NCBI RefSeq assembly: GCF_030063455.1
Contig: NZ_JASITB010000001.1
Location: forward strand, 186,001-250,000
Direction: 5' to 3'
Length of the DNA: 64,000 nt
Origin: Cryobacterium sp. PH31-O1
GTDB lineage: Bacteria > Actinomycetota > Actinomycetes > Actinomycetales > Microbacteriaceae
Each line of letters starts with the position of its first letter. Positions within the stretch are counted from its first letter, which is position 1. The notes beneath the pieces were generated by a model, which worked only from the letters and a program-made list of their open reading frames with translations, did no database searches and was not told where the DNA came from. The translations under genes and the position numbers were made by a program. Below are positions 1-10,525 of this stretch, piece after piece.

Positions 1-2
1 GC

Positions 3-761
3 AGGTTCTCCGACCGCTGGGCGGTACGGGGGCGAGGATTGCAACCGCCAGCCTGGTTGGGTCGGGCCCTCGCGACCGTGGTCGACTCGCATCCGCTCAG
101 AGACGCCGGGCACGTGCTCCGCAAGCGGCTGCACGGCCACCGACGGCCACTCCTGGTGTCGGTCCTCGGCGGTGCGAGCGTTTTCGTACTCGCTCTTACC
201 CTGTTTCCCGTGTCTGGGCAGGCAGATGGAGTGGGGGCAGATAAAGACACAGTCTCACGGGCCCCGGCCAGCGACTCTCCACCGGCCACTGCACCAGCGG
301 ATGCCGCAGGCTCGGCCGACCCGCCTGCCGACCCGCCTGCCGACCCGAACACCGATTCGAACACCGACCGGGCTGGCGCACGGCCCGTCGCGGACGGTGC
401 GGCAGCCCCCGACCCGGCGGCAATAGCGGGAGACGACCCCGTACCGGCAGTCGTGGCGCTGCTTGCGCGCCGGGCGTCCTGTCTGGCGACCTCGTCCCTG
501 GTCTGTCTGGTCGACGTGGATCAGACCGGTTCGGCCATGCTGGCCCTAGACAGCTACGACGCGCGCGAACGTCAGCAGGGCAGAACGGGCCGCAACATGG
601 CCGACTACGTGGGTTTCCTGCCGGCACTGGCGGAACGAAACGGCGACTTGGCCGTCGTCGGGCTGACCCCGGAGCCGGGGGACGAAAAAGGCCAGCCAGC
701 CTCGGTCCTTGTGGTCAAGGGCGAGGGTGGCTGGCGTCTCCGTGAGATATTCGACTACTGA
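3..761 (+). CDS. Membrane-anchored protein of unknown function, 5' end outside the window
   Basis: The reading frame is open from the first bases of the window, so the N-terminus is probably missing; the first start codon inside is a TTG at 39. What is visible is a basic stretch, one hydrophobic membrane segment (about residues 45-65 of the visible part, around LLVSVLGGASVFVLAL), a low-complexity Ala/Pro/Asp linker with repeated PPAD units, and a C-terminal globular domain of about 110 residues ending in GWRLREIFDY. The order cytoplasmic part, membrane segment, disordered linker, external domain resembles the C-terminal half of an actinobacterial receptor-type protein such as a Ser/Thr kinase, but no kinase motif lies in the window, so that is only a possibility. 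It converges on sucB. Confidence 0.6.
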   Translation, partial: RFSDRWAVRGRGLQPPAWLGRALATVVDSHPLRDAGHVLRKRLHGHRRPLLVSVLGGASVFVLALTLFPVSGQADGVGADKDTVSRAPASDSPPATAPADAAGSADPPADPPADPNTDSNTDRAGARPVADGAAAPDPAAIAGDDPVPAVVALLARRASCLATSSLVCLVDVDQTGSAMLALDSYDARERQQGRTGRNMADYVGFLPALAERNGDLAVVGLTPEPGDEKGQPASVLVVKGEGGWRLREIFDY

Positions 762-803
762 GTCAGCTCGGTGAGCGTCAAGCAGGTTCGAAGATGCCCG
801 GCA

Positions 804-2234
804 TCAGATGCCGAGGTCGCCCTCGAACGCTCCGGCTTCGAGCCGTGCCTTCATCGTGGTCAGGAAGCGGGCAGCATCCGCTCCATCGATGATGCGGTGG
901 TCGTAAGACAGCGCGAGGTACACGCTGGATCGGATGGCGATGGAGTCGAGGCCGTCGTTGGTAACCACAAGCGGCTTCTTGTAGACGATTCCGGTTCCGA
1001 GAATGGCGCTCTGCGGCAGGAACACGACGGGGGTATCGAACAAGGCACCGCGCGAACCGGTGTTGGTCAGCGTAAACGTTCCGCCACTCAATTCATCGGG
1101 CTTGAGCTTGTTGTCACGGGTGCGAGCGGCGAGGTCGGCGATCTGGGCGGCGAAACCGGCCAGATCGAGTTCCCCGGCGTTACGCACGACCGGAGTCAGC
1201 AGGCCACGCTCGGTGTCAACGGCGATACTGATGTTCTCCGAGGCCGGATACACGATCGTGTCTCCCTCGATCGTGGCGTTCACGATCGGGATAGCCCGAA
1301 GTGCCTCGGCGGCAGCGAGGGCGAAAAACGGCAGGAATGAGAGCTTGTTGCCCGTCTTCTCGGCGAACGCACCCTTGACCCGGTCACGCAACATAGCGAC
1401 GCGGGTGACATCGACCTCGACCACGGTGGTGAGCTGAGCTGATGACTGCATCGAGATGACAGCACGCTCGGCGACGACCTTGCGCAGGCGGGACATCGGC
1501 TGGGTGGTGCCGCGCAGCGGCGAAACCTCCACCACGGGGGCAACTGCGGCCGCGCCGCCAGCCGAGGCGGCCTGCACGATGTCTTCCTTGCGGATACGTC
1601 CGCCCACGCCGGTGCCGCTAATCGTCGACAGGTCGACGCCGGCCTCGTTCGCGAGCTTGCGCACGATCGGGGTGACGTAACCGCTGGTGCCGGCGTGTGA
1701 GCCACGAGCTGCGGGGGAGGCGACGGCCGGTGCCGCAGCAGCGACGGGCGCGGGTGCTGCAGCGACGGGGGCGGGGGCAACCGGTGCAGGAGCGGCCACG
1801 GGGGCGAGGGCGACCGGTGTTGGAGCAGCCACGGGCTCCGGTGCTGCAACCGGTGCTGGAGCTGCCACGGGGGCTGCGACGGGCTCCGGTGCTGCGACCG
1901 GTGCCGCGACGGGCTCCGGTGCTGCGACCGGTGCCGCGACGGGCTCCGGTGCTGCAACCGGTGCAGGCGCCTCGGCAGCGGGTGCGGCAGCGCCGGATCC
2001 ATCGCCGATAGTGACGAGCGGGGTGCCGACCTCGACGGTCTCGTCTTCCTGCACCAGGATGGCTTCAATGATGCCGGCGACCGGGGACGGGATTTCCGTG
2101 TCCACCTTGTCGGTCGATACCTCGAGCAACGGCTCATCGACCTCCACGCGGTCGCCCACGTTCTTGAGCCAGCGGGTGACCGTGCCCTCTGTAACACTCT
2201 CTCCGAGTGCCGGGAGGCTGACGGATTCGCTCAT
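804..2234 (-). CDS. sucB: Dihydrolipoamide acyltransferase (E2 of 2-oxoacid dehydrogenase complex)
   Basis: E2 transfers acyl groups from the lipoyl arm to CoA in the pyruvate (and, in actinobacteria, shared pyruvate/2-oxoglutarate) dehydrogenase complex. The 476-residue protein has one N-terminal lipoyl domain with the lipoyl lysine in the STDKVDTE motif (K43), a long Ala/Pro/Val-rich swinging linker (about 88-175), a peripheral subunit-binding domain (about 185-223) and a catalytic domain with the active-site HRIIDG motif (H446, D450). A strong GAAGGAGA ribosome site lies about 8 bases before the ATG. It is the last gene of the leftward unit pepA-lpdA-sucB. Actinobacterial OdhA often carries its own acyltransferase domain, so the main partner here may be pyruvate dehydrogenase AceE; the symbol follows common annotation. 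No E1 gene is in the window. Confidence 0.93.
   Translation of the reverse strand: MSESVSLPALGESVTEGTVTRWLKNVGDRVEVDEPLLEVSTDKVDTEIPSPVAGIIEAILVQEDETVEVGTPLVTIGDGSGAAAPAAEAPAPVAAPEPVAAPVAAPEPVAAPVAAPEPVAAPVAAPAPVAAPEPVAAPTPVALAPVAAPAPVAPAPVAAAPAPVAAAAPAVASPAARGSHAGTSGYVTPIVRKLANEAGVDLSTISGTGVGGRIRKEDIVQAASAGGAAAVAPVVEVSPLRGTTQPMSRLRKVVAERAVISMQSSAQLTTVVEVDVTRVAMLRDRVKGAFAEKTGNKLSFLPFFALAAAEALRAIPIVNATIEGDTIVYPASENISIAVDTERGLLTPVVRNAGELDLAGFAAQIADLAARTRDNKLKPDELSGGTFTLTNTGSRGALFDTPVVFLPQSAILGTGIVYKKPLVVTNDGLDSIAIRSSVYLALSYDHRIIDGADAARFLTTMKARLEAGAFEGDLGI
1876..1965. repeat. Three tandem 30-bp repeats in the sucB linker
   Basis: A 30-bp unit beginning GCGACGGGCTCCGGTGCTGC occurs three times in a row; the first two copies are identical and the third differs at the gaccggtgcc/aaccggtgca end. 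On the coding strand each unit encodes a ten-residue [10 protein letters not shown]-type block of the E2 linker. Shorter degenerate copies flank it from about 1700 to 1990. This is a coding tandem repeat, not a CRISPR or mobile element, and is a likely site of length variation between strains. Confidence 0.9.
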
Positions 2235-2296
2235 GCGTATGTCTCCTTCAAAACCGTTTGCTTGTCTAAAATTTGGATGAAAATGGTGGGATCCGC

Positions 2297-3670
2297 CTAC
2301 ATCGCGTGAAGCGGTTTGCCAGCGAGGGCCAGGAAGGCCTCACCCATCGCTTCATTCTGCGTCGGATGCGCGTGCAGGAACGGAGCGATGTCCTCCGGGT
2401 ACGCTTCCCAGTTCACCACGAGCTGGCCTTCGCCGATGAGCTCGCCGACGCGGGCACCGATCATGTGAATGCCCACGATGGGGCCGTCCTTGACCCGTAC
2501 GAGCTTGACGGAACCGGCGGTACCGAGAATCGAGCTCTTGCCGTTTCCGCCGAGGTTGTACTCGTAGGTGGAAATCTGGTCGGCACCGAATTTGTCGGCG
2601 GCCTTGGCTTCGCTGTACCCGACGGAGGCGACTTCTGGGTCACAGTAGGTGACCTTGGGGATGTTCACGTCCTCGACAATGATCGGGTTCAACCCGGCGA
2701 TTTCCTCGGCAACGAAGATGCCCTGTTGAAAACCGCGGTGCGCGAGCTGCAGCCCGGGAACGATGTCTCCTACGGCGTAGACGCCCGGGATGTTCGTGGC
2801 GAGGCGCTCGTCGGTGAGAACAAACCCACGGTCCATGGTGACTCCGACCTCGTCGAAGCCGAGATCCGCCGTGACCGGGCCACGGCCGACGGCCACGAGC
2901 AGGAGGTCGGCCTCAACGGTCGCACCGTTCTCGAGGGTGACGACGACGCCAGAGTCGGACTGAGTGACACTCTGAAAGCGGATGCCGAGGGAATACTCGA
3001 TACCGCGCTTGCGGAACGCGCGCTCGAGCTGCTTGGAGATGGACTCTTCCTCGTTGGGAACGAGGTGCGGCAGGGCTTCGATGATCGTGACGTCGGCGCC
3101 GAAAGACTTCCAGACGCTGGCGAACTCAACACCGATAACGCCGCCGCCGAGCACGGCAACCTTCTTCGGAACGTAGTCCAGGGCGAGTGCAGTCTCGCTC
3201 GTGATGACGCGGCCGCCGATCTCGAGGCCTGGCAGGGACCGGGAGTAGGAACCCGTGGCCAGGATCACGTTCTTGCCGACGATCAGGTCGTCGCCGACCT
3301 GAACGGACGTAGGCGAGACCAGGTGGCCTTCGCCCGCGATCACGGTGATGCCGCGAGCCTTGATCAGACCCTGCAGTCCCTTGTATTTGCTCGCCACGAT
3401 TCCCTCGCGGAACGCGGTGACGGCAGCGATGTCGATGCCCTCGAACGCCGTCTTGACGCCGTATTTCGCGGCTTCCCGGCTGACGTCGGCAACCTCGGCC
3501 GAGTGCAGGAGGGCCTTGGTCGGGATGCAGCCAACGTGCAGGCACGTGCCGCCGAGTTTGCCCTTCTCGATCAGACCAACGGTGAATCCCAGCTGCACGG
3601 CCCGCAGCGCTGCTGCGTATCCACCGCTTCCGCCACCGAGAACGACAATGTCAAAATTCTGTTCCGACAC
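2297..3670 (-). CDS. lpdA: Dihydrolipoyl dehydrogenase (E3)
   Basis: This flavoprotein reoxidises the dihydrolipoyl groups of E2, passing electrons through a redox-active disulfide and FAD to NAD+. The 457-residue protein shows the N-terminal FAD fold ([13 protein letters not shown]), the disulfide motif [10 protein letters not shown], the NAD-binding fold around [13 protein letters not shown], the second FAD site (GVYAVGDI) and the C-terminal HAHPTQNE with the His-Glu pair of the active site. It sits 62 bp upstream of sucB and downstream of pepA on the same strand, which fits co-transcription with its E2 partner. Confidence 0.96.
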   Translation of the reverse strand: MSEQNFDIVVLGGGSGGYAAALRAVQLGFTVGLIEKGKLGGTCLHVGCIPTKALLHSAEVADVSREAAKYGVKTAFEGIDIAAVTAFREGIVASKYKGLQGLIKARGITVIAGEGHLVSPTSVQVGDDLIVGKNVILATGSYSRSLPGLEIGGRVITSETALALDYVPKKVAVLGGGVIGVEFASVWKSFGADVTIIEALPHLVPNEEESISKQLERAFRKRGIEYSLGIRFQSVTQSDSGVVVTLENGATVEADLLLVAVGRGPVTADLGFDEVGVTMDRGFVLTDERLATNIPGVYAVGDIVPGLQLAHRGFQQGIFVAEEIAGLNPIIVEDVNIPKVTYCDPEVASVGYSEAKAADKFGADQISTYEYNLGGNGKSSILGTAGSVKLVRVKDGPIVGIHMIGARVGELIGEGQLVVNWEAYPEDIAPFLHAHPTQNEAMGEAFLALAGKPLHAM

Positions 3671-3769
3671 TCAGCTACTCCCTCGCGCATTACGTTCTGT
3701 CACAACGACCGACGGATTGTGCTGATCGGCCGCGTGGTTTGACAAGCTTTTCTTGCCCCTACGACTGTA

Positions 3770-5263
3770 CTACGGGCGTGAAAAGTCCTCGGCCAGTCGA
3801 AGCAGCGCTCGAACGGACACGCCGGTCGGTCCGGTTGCCGTGAATCCCCAGCCGGCTCCGGAGTTCTGGGCCGGTCCGGCGATGTCGAGGTGAGCCCACG
3901 GAATCGTCTGCCCGGCGGCATCCGTTCCGATGAATTCCCGCAGAAAGACCCCGGCGAGGAGCATCCCGCCGGCTGTGCTGCCAATCTTCGCGTTTGCGAT
4001 GTCGGCGACGTCTGAATTGAGGGTGGCGCGCAGCTCGTCCGGGAACGGCATTGGCCAGGCAGCCTCGCCGACCGCGGCGCTGGCCGCGAGCACCTGCTGC
4101 ACGAGAACGTCATCGCCCATCGTGCCGAAATAACGGTTGCCGAGGGCGACCACCTGAGCTCCGGTCAGGGTCGCGACGTCGACGATGGCGTCGGGGTGTT
4201 CCTCGGCCGCGGCGACGAGGCCGTCGGCGAGTACGAGGCGACCCTCGGCATCCGTGTTGAGCACTTCGACGGTTCGGCCACCGCGCATTCGAAGCACGTC
4301 ATTGGGTCGAATAGCCGAACCCGACGGCATGTTCTCGGCGATGCACATCCACGCGGTGATGCGCACCGGCAGCTTGAGCCGGGCAGCGGCGACGACCACG
4401 GCGAGTACCGTGGCTGCACCGGTCATGTCGTATTTCATGCCGACCATCGATGCCGGTGGTTTGAGGGAGAGTCCGCCGGTGTCGAAGGTGATGCCTTTGC
4501 CGACGAGGGCGAGGTGCTTGACGGCCTCGGCCGGGGAATAGCTGAGCTTGACCAGGCGCGGCGGTCGGGTGGATCCGGCTCCGACGCCGACGATGCCGCC
4601 GAACCCGTCGGCGGCGAGCTCGTGTTCATCCCAGACGGTCACCTGGAGCGGCAGGTCGCGCGCGGCCAGGATCGCCAGGTCGGCGAGCGACGCCGGGTAA
4701 AGGTCGAGCGGCGGCATGTTCACGAGGTCCTTGACCAGGCGGATCGCCTCGGCGCTGGCCAGGGCGCGGTCCACAGCGGATGCCGCCGGAGTCGTGCTGT
4801 GCACGACGACGCTGTGGGCTGGCAGCTTCGCGTCGGCGAGTGAACTGTGACGGTAGGTCGTATAGGAGTAGCCGCCGAGGGCAGCACCCTCGAGCACAGC
4901 CTCCACCTGAGCGGCGTCGGTCAGCGGAATTGCGAAGGCAACCGAGGCGGCACCGGTCAGTTGGCGTACGGCTGAACCCGCCGCGTGGCGGAGGGTGTCG
5001 GTGCTGACCTGCCGTCCGAGCCCGACGATGGCGATCCCGCGCGGGGTCCCGACATCGGCCACCAGACGCACCACCTCATCACGCGCGCCGGTCGCGTTCA
5101 GCAGCGGTAGTTGAGCCGCCACCGACGAGATCAGGGCCTCACCGAGCGTGACGTCGGCGAGCAGCCGCGCTCCATCATCCGTTTGGAGCGCAGCGAGGAT
5201 GAGAACGTCGGCGGCAGAGGCCCGCGCGGACTCGGTGGACAGGGACAGTGTGGGAACAGTCAT
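3770..5263 (-). CDS. pepA: Cytosolic leucyl aminopeptidase, M17 family
   Basis: A 497-residue di-metal aminopeptidase that removes N-terminal residues from peptides; family members work as cytosolic hexamers. The catalytic C-terminal half has the M17 signature NTDAEGRLVLAD and the metal/substrate lysine segment GKGITFDTGGLSLKP. The N-terminal third is the less conserved M17 N-domain. The ATG at 5263 leaves a 129-bp divergent spacer to the PAC2 gene, so the promoter of the pepA-lpdA-sucB unit probably lies there; lpdA follows after about 100 bp. Confidence 0.95.
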   Translation of the reverse strand: MTVPTLSLSTESARASAADVLILAALQTDDGARLLADVTLGEALISSVAAQLPLLNATGARDEVVRLVADVGTPRGIAIVGLGRQVSTDTLRHAAGSAVRQLTGAASVAFAIPLTDAAQVEAVLEGAALGGYSYTTYRHSSLADAKLPAHSVVVHSTTPAASAVDRALASAEAIRLVKDLVNMPPLDLYPASLADLAILAARDLPLQVTVWDEHELAADGFGGIVGVGAGSTRPPRLVKLSYSPAEAVKHLALVGKGITFDTGGLSLKPPASMVGMKYDMTGAATVLAVVVAAARLKLPVRITAWMCIAENMPSGSAIRPNDVLRMRGGRTVEVLNTDAEGRLVLADGLVAAAEEHPDAIVDVATLTGAQVVALGNRYFGTMGDDVLVQQVLAASAAVGEAAWPMPFPDELRATLNSDVADIANAKIGSTAGGMLLAGVFLREFIGTDAAGQTIPWAHLDIAGPAQNSGAGWGFTATGPTGVSVRALLRLAEDFSRP

Positions 5264-5392
5264 ACATCGATGGTAGCCGTGGCCTGTTGGCGCCGACGGT
5301 CCGGCCTGTTCGCTTGCCCCTGTTCGCTCTCGGCGCGATGCTGAACGCCCGCAAACACAACACGAAAGGGGCCTCCGGATTAGAGTTAAGGA

Positions 5393-6316
5393 ATGTCAGA
5401 CCCAGAGGAGCTCTACGAACTCACCGTTGACGCCGATGGCGTCCCGCAAGGTTTACATCTGGTTATGGGCCTGACCGGCTTCGCGGATGCCGGCGGTGCG
5501 GTCGCGCAGTTCACCGACTACCTTTTGACCACACTGGATCACACGGTGGTGGCGTCCTTCGACACCGACACCCTGCTCGACTATCGGGCCAGACGCCCGA
5601 TCATCTACTTCGATCAGGACCACCTCACCAACTACCAGCCGCCGTCACTGCGACTGTATCTGGCCCGCGACGAGATCGGGCAGCCCTTCCTGTTTTTGAC
5701 CGGCTTTGAGCCCGACTTTCGCTGGGAGCAGTTCACCGCGGCCATGCTGCAGCTCGTCGACCGATTCACCGTCGCGTCGACCACCTGGGTGCACGCCATC
5801 CCCATGCCAGTGCCGCACACCCGCCCGGTCGGTGTAACGGTCAGCGGCAATCGTTCTGATCTCATCGAGAACCGTTCGGTGTGGCGGCCACACACCCAGG
5901 TGGCCGCCAACGTTCTGCACCTGCTGGAATATCGCCTGCAGGAGCGAGGGGCATCGACGGTCGGATACGTGTTGCTCATTCCGCATTACCTCGGCGACAC
6001 CGAGTTTCCGGCGGCAGCATTGAGCGCCCTCGAAAGCACGAGCGCGTCCACCGGATTGATCTTTCCGACCGATCGCCTGCGCGAAGCCAATCGCGAGTTC
6101 GTCGCGCGCATCGATGATCAAGTGCAGAGCAACCCCGAACTGGCCAAGCTCGTTGGCACCCTCGAGCAGCGGTACGACGCTTATATGGAGGGCAGCCCGC
6201 TGCGCTCGCCCCTCACAGATGAAGACGGGGAGCTACCATCGGCTGATGAAATCGCCGCGGAACTCGAGAATTTTCTCGCCCTGCGCCGTAGTCGTGACGA
6301 TGGGGCCACCAGCTGA
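5393..6316 (+). CDS. PAC2 family protein
   Basis: A 307-residue member of the PAC2 (proteasome assembly chaperone-like) family, recognisable from the N-terminal strand-loop LVMGLTGFADAGGAVAQF, the following HTVVASFDTDTLLDY segment and the later VYVLLIPHYLGD-like region. Bacterial PAC2 proteins have no settled function; the name comes from the eukaryotic chaperone and does not show a proteasome role. The C-terminal 60 residues are charged and probably helical. A second, divergent PAC2 gene lies at 54307-55266, near the pafBC region. Confidence 0.88.
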   Translation: MSDPEELYELTVDADGVPQGLHLVMGLTGFADAGGAVAQFTDYLLTTLDHTVVASFDTDTLLDYRARRPIIYFDQDHLTNYQPPSLRLYLARDEIGQPFLFLTGFEPDFRWEQFTAAMLQLVDRFTVASTTWVHAIPMPVPHTRPVGVTVSGNRSDLIENRSVWRPHTQVAANVLHLLEYRLQERGASTVGYVLLIPHYLGDTEFPAAALSALESTSASTGLIFPTDRLREANREFVARIDDQVQSNPELAKLVGTLEQRYDAYMEGSPLRSPLTDEDGELPSADEIAAELENFLALRRSRDDGATS

Positions 6317-6394
6317 ACATAACTGATCACGCCTTTCATCGCCCGCCGGAGCGATCTGATTCATCGCTGCGGGGAACGCGATAGGTTTGATCGG

Positions 6395-7723
6395 GTGAAC
6401 TCTCGTCGATCCACCCTGATCTTTATCATCGGGTCGTTCGCGTACCTGTCGGCCGTCTTGCAGCGCACCTCGATGGGCATAGCCGGGGTGGCCGCCACGG
6501 AGCGGTTTGGAGGCTCAGCTGCCATCCTGTCGAGCCTGGCAGTCGTTCAGCTCATCGTGTACGCCGCGGCGCAGATCCCAGTTGGCGTGTTGATCGACCG
6601 ATTTGGGCCGCGGGTGCTCATGATCACCGGAACCGCGCTGATGGTGACCGGCCAGATCACCCTGGCCCTGGCGCCTGATATCAGCGTCGCGGTCATCGGC
6701 CGTATTCTCGTCGGCGCGGGCGATGCCACCATCTTCATCTCGATGATCCGCCTGATCAGCTCCTGGTTCAGCGGACGCATGGTTCCCCTGTTGTCGCAGT
6801 GGATGGGCAATATCGGCCAACTCGGTCAGGTGCTCTCCGCGGTTCCTCTGGCCTGGCTGCTGCACAGGAGCGGATGGACCCCAGCCTTTCTCTCGGCCGC
6901 CTCCGTAGCAGTTATCGCTCTGATCGTGGTCATCATTTTTGTGCAGGACCGCCCCAGGGATGTCACCGAGCACGTGCGCGCCAACAGCCTCGGCATGGCG
7001 CTGACCCAGTTGCGGCACAGTTTTCGGCGCCCGGGCACCCAACTCGGATTCTGGTCCCACTACGTGACGCAGTCGTCCGGTACCGTGTTCAGCCTGCTCT
7101 GGGGCTATCCGTTCATGGTCTTCGGTCTCGGCTACGAACCGGCGTTCGCCGCCGGGATGCTCACCGTACTGGTCGGCGCCGGTCTCGTGTTCGGCCCGAT
7201 CCTGGGTTTGCTGACGGCACGCCACCCGCTGCGCCGGAGCAATATCGTGCTGGGCATCGTGACGGCTATCGGCGTCGCGTGGGCGATCGTGCTCCTCTGG
7301 CCCGGGGTTCCGCCGCTCTGGACGATCGTGGTGTTGTTGGTGGTGCTCGGCATCGGCGGTCCCGGATCTCTGATCGGTTTTGACTTCGCGCGCACCTTCA
7401 ACCCACAACGCAGCCTCGGCTCGGCCAACGGCGTCGTCAACGTCGGCGGCTTCACCGCGAGCTTCGTCATGATGTATCTGGTCGGGTTACTGCTCGACCT
7501 GCAGAACGGATGGCGCGTCGCCGGGGGAGCGTCGGGCGACCTGTACGCGCTTGATGCGTTCCGGCTGGCCTTCTCGGTGCAATACATCGTCGTCGGAATC
7601 GGCGTTGGCTTTCTGGTGCACGCGCGGAGGCGCACGCGGCGTCAACTCTCCCAAGATGAGGGAATAGAAGTCGCCCCGATCTGGGTTGCACTATCACGCG
7701 CCTGGAAACGGGGTAACAGATGA
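6395..7723 (+). CDS. Major facilitator superfamily transporter
   Basis: A 442-residue polytopic membrane protein with about 12 hydrophobic segments. The loop after TM2 carries the MFS motif-A like GVLIDRFGPRVL, and a long basic central loop (about residues 195-220) separates two halves. It starts at a GTG just after TTTGATCGG. The substrate cannot be told from sequence; the fold resembles nitrate/nitrite-type and general solute MFS carriers. It stands alone between the PAC2 gene and sigA. Confidence 0.85.
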   Translation: MNSRRSTLIFIIGSFAYLSAVLQRTSMGIAGVAATERFGGSAAILSSLAVVQLIVYAAAQIPVGVLIDRFGPRVLMITGTALMVTGQITLALAPDISVAVIGRILVGAGDATIFISMIRLISSWFSGRMVPLLSQWMGNIGQLGQVLSAVPLAWLLHRSGWTPAFLSAASVAVIALIVVIIFVQDRPRDVTEHVRANSLGMALTQLRHSFRRPGTQLGFWSHYVTQSSGTVFSLLWGYPFMVFGLGYEPAFAAGMLTVLVGAGLVFGPILGLLTARHPLRRSNIVLGIVTAIGVAWAIVLLWPGVPPLWTIVVLLVVLGIGGPGSLIGFDFARTFNPQRSLGSANGVVNVGGFTASFVMMYLVGLLLDLQNGWRVAGGASGDLYALDAFRLAFSVQYIVVGIGVGFLVHARRRTRRQLSQDEGIEVAPIWVALSRAWKRGNR

Positions 7724-7742
7724 TCGTAGTACGTGCTGTGGC

Positions 7743-7772
7743 TTGTCGTCCAGACAAACCGTGCAATAATTA
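7743..7772 (+). promoter_or_regulatory. Candidate sigA promoter with an inverted repeat over the -35 region
   Basis: Between the MFS gene and sigA lies TTGTCG (7743-7748), then 18 bases, then TAATTA (7767-7772), a weak housekeeping-type promoter. The -35 element is half of a perfect inverted repeat TTGTC-N5-GACAA (7743-7757), which could bind a dimeric regulator. Seen by eye only. Confidence 0.3.
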
Positions 7773-7923
7773 TTCCTAGGACCCGTTCTGGTCCGGGGCA
7801 CGCTGATTTCGTTTCAGTGTGGGCATCCCGGGACTTGACATGGGTCCAAGTTCTGCCCAAAAACGCTTCTGGCTCCTTTCTGGCTTCCAGAAGCAGGTAA
7901 GACTCCGCATGAGAGGTGTTCGA

Positions 7924-9204
<1,281 letters not shown>

Positions 9205-9238
9205 ACGTGACAGTGACAGGGTTCGCCCGGTTCACGAC

Positions 9239-10525
9239 GTGCACTTCGTGAGCTCCCTTCGGTACGCTCCCGCGATTCTCGTCGGACGGGCCGTTAGGGT
9301 GCTGGCGCGGTGGCGCAAGCCGGGCGGCGGCTCCGCCATACCCGGGGTCGTCGTCAATCGCATCGCCCCCGGCTTTCTCGCCACGACCCTCAACGGGTTC
9401 CCGCTCGGGCTCGTGATCGTCACGGGATCCAGCGGCAAGTCAACGACGACGAAAATGCTCGTCGCGGTTCTACGAGCCCACGGCCTGAACGTCTTCACCA
9501 ACCAGTCGACGGCGAACATCAGCCAGGGTCTGACCAGCGCCCTCCTGGAGCGGGTTAACCTGTCCGGGCGGATCGCCGGCGACGTCGCCGTGCTCGAAAT
9601 GGATGAAGGACACGGCGCGTTGATCGCCGAATCGCTGACTCCTCGCGTCGTCGCCCTCACCAACGTCATGGTGGACCAGATCGACCGGTTCCACGACTCC
9701 GAGATGGTCGCCGCCCTGCTCGCTAAGATCGCTGCGCGCGCCACGGAGACGGTCGTACTCAACGCCGACGACCGTTACCTCGCCGATCTCGGCTCCAGCC
9801 TTGACGCCACCGTGCGGGTTGCCCGCTACGGGGTGACCGCGGCAGTGCTCGGCCAGTATCCCCGCGGGCTGGGTTACGCCGACACCGCAGCGAATCGACT
9901 GCCGGCCGGCACAGGCCTTCAGCTGACCCGAGTGGTGGGTCGTGACGCCGACGTACAGTTCCCTACGGGCGACCGCAGCATCCGTCTGCCGGCGCGGGGC
10001 ATCCACTATGCCGTCGATGCTGTGACCGCGTTGAGCACGGCCCAGGCAACCCTTGGCGAAAGCTTCAGTCCCTCCGTGGCCTGTGCGTCACTGTCGGCCA
10101 TGCCAGCCGTTTTCGGTCGCGGCGAGGTCGTCACTGTTCGTGGTAAAACCATTGAGTTCGTGCTCGTGCAAAACCCGTCCAGCTTTCAACTCAACGTTGA
10201 CAGCCTCGAGGCCGGCACCGAGCAAATTCTGATGATCATCGGATCCGATGTTCGGGACCCATCGTACTTCTGGCCGGTGGATACCTCCGGCCTGGGTCAC
10301 GTACTCATCGCGTCGGGCCTGAAGGCGCACGACATCGCCCTGCAGCTCGCCTACGACAACGTTGCAGTGGAACGCATCGAACCCGATGTGCCGACGGCCC
10401 TCGACGCGTTCCTGGCCCTGCCCGATCCCGTGTCCGGGGTGAAAACCATCATCTTCTCTGCCGACGGCATGCGTCGCACCCGCGCCCACCTCGGCCTCGT
10501 CTCCAACGCTGAGGATCCGGAATGA
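9239..10525 (+). CDS. murT: MurT-like Mur ligase homologue lacking the zinc ribbon
   Basis: MurT is the ligase subunit of the MurT-GatD lipid II isoglutaminyl synthase: it phosphorylates the alpha-carboxyl of D-Glu2 in lipid II, which ammonia from GatD then amidates. The 428-residue frame has the Mur-ligase P-loop (TGSSGKSTTTKML, about 62-74), an ATP/Mg segment (EMDEGHG), the NADDRY motif and the C-terminal DUF1727 region. Oddities: the Cys4 zinc ribbon that canonical MurT carries after NADD is absent (the only cysteine is C282), and the C-terminal segment that carries the triad-completing Asp reads FWPVD. GTG at 9239 is the chosen start (GTG at 9248 is possible); no strong ribosome site. It overlaps the gatD homologue by 4 bases. 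Activity as a canonical amidation subunit is doubtful. Confidence 0.85.
   Translation: MHFVSSLRYAPAILVGRAVRVLARWRKPGGGSAIPGVVVNRIAPGFLATTLNGFPLGLVIVTGSSGKSTTTKMLVAVLRAHGLNVFTNQSTANISQGLTSALLERVNLSGRIAGDVAVLEMDEGHGALIAESLTPRVVALTNVMVDQIDRFHDSEMVAALLAKIAARATETVVLNADDRYLADLGSSLDATVRVARYGVTAAVLGQYPRGLGYADTAANRLPAGTGLQLTRVVGRDADVQFPTGDRSIRLPARGIHYAVDAVTALSTAQATLGESFSPSVACASLSAMPAVFGRGEVVTVRGKTIEFVLVQNPSSFQLNVDSLEAGTEQILMIIGSDVRDPSYFWPVDTSGLGHVLIASGLKAHDIALQLAYDNVAVERIEPDVPTALDAFLALPDPVSGVKTIIFSADGMRRTRAHLGLVSNAEDPE

Noticed and set aside
1700-1990. Tandem repeats as a CRISPR array
   Set aside because: Units are contiguous without spacers and are in frame as an Ala/Pro/Glu linker of sucB.
2273-3742. 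Long open frame of about 489 codons on the plus strand opposite lpdA
   Set aside because: It is the mirror of lpdA in GC-rich DNA, has no family features and no ribosome site. The same holds for long antisense frames opposite qcrA, ctaD and helY.
5393-6316. PAC2 proteins as evidence for a 20S proteasome
   Set aside because: Bacterial PAC2 proteins occur without proteasomes; no prcA, prcB, pup or pafA is in the window.
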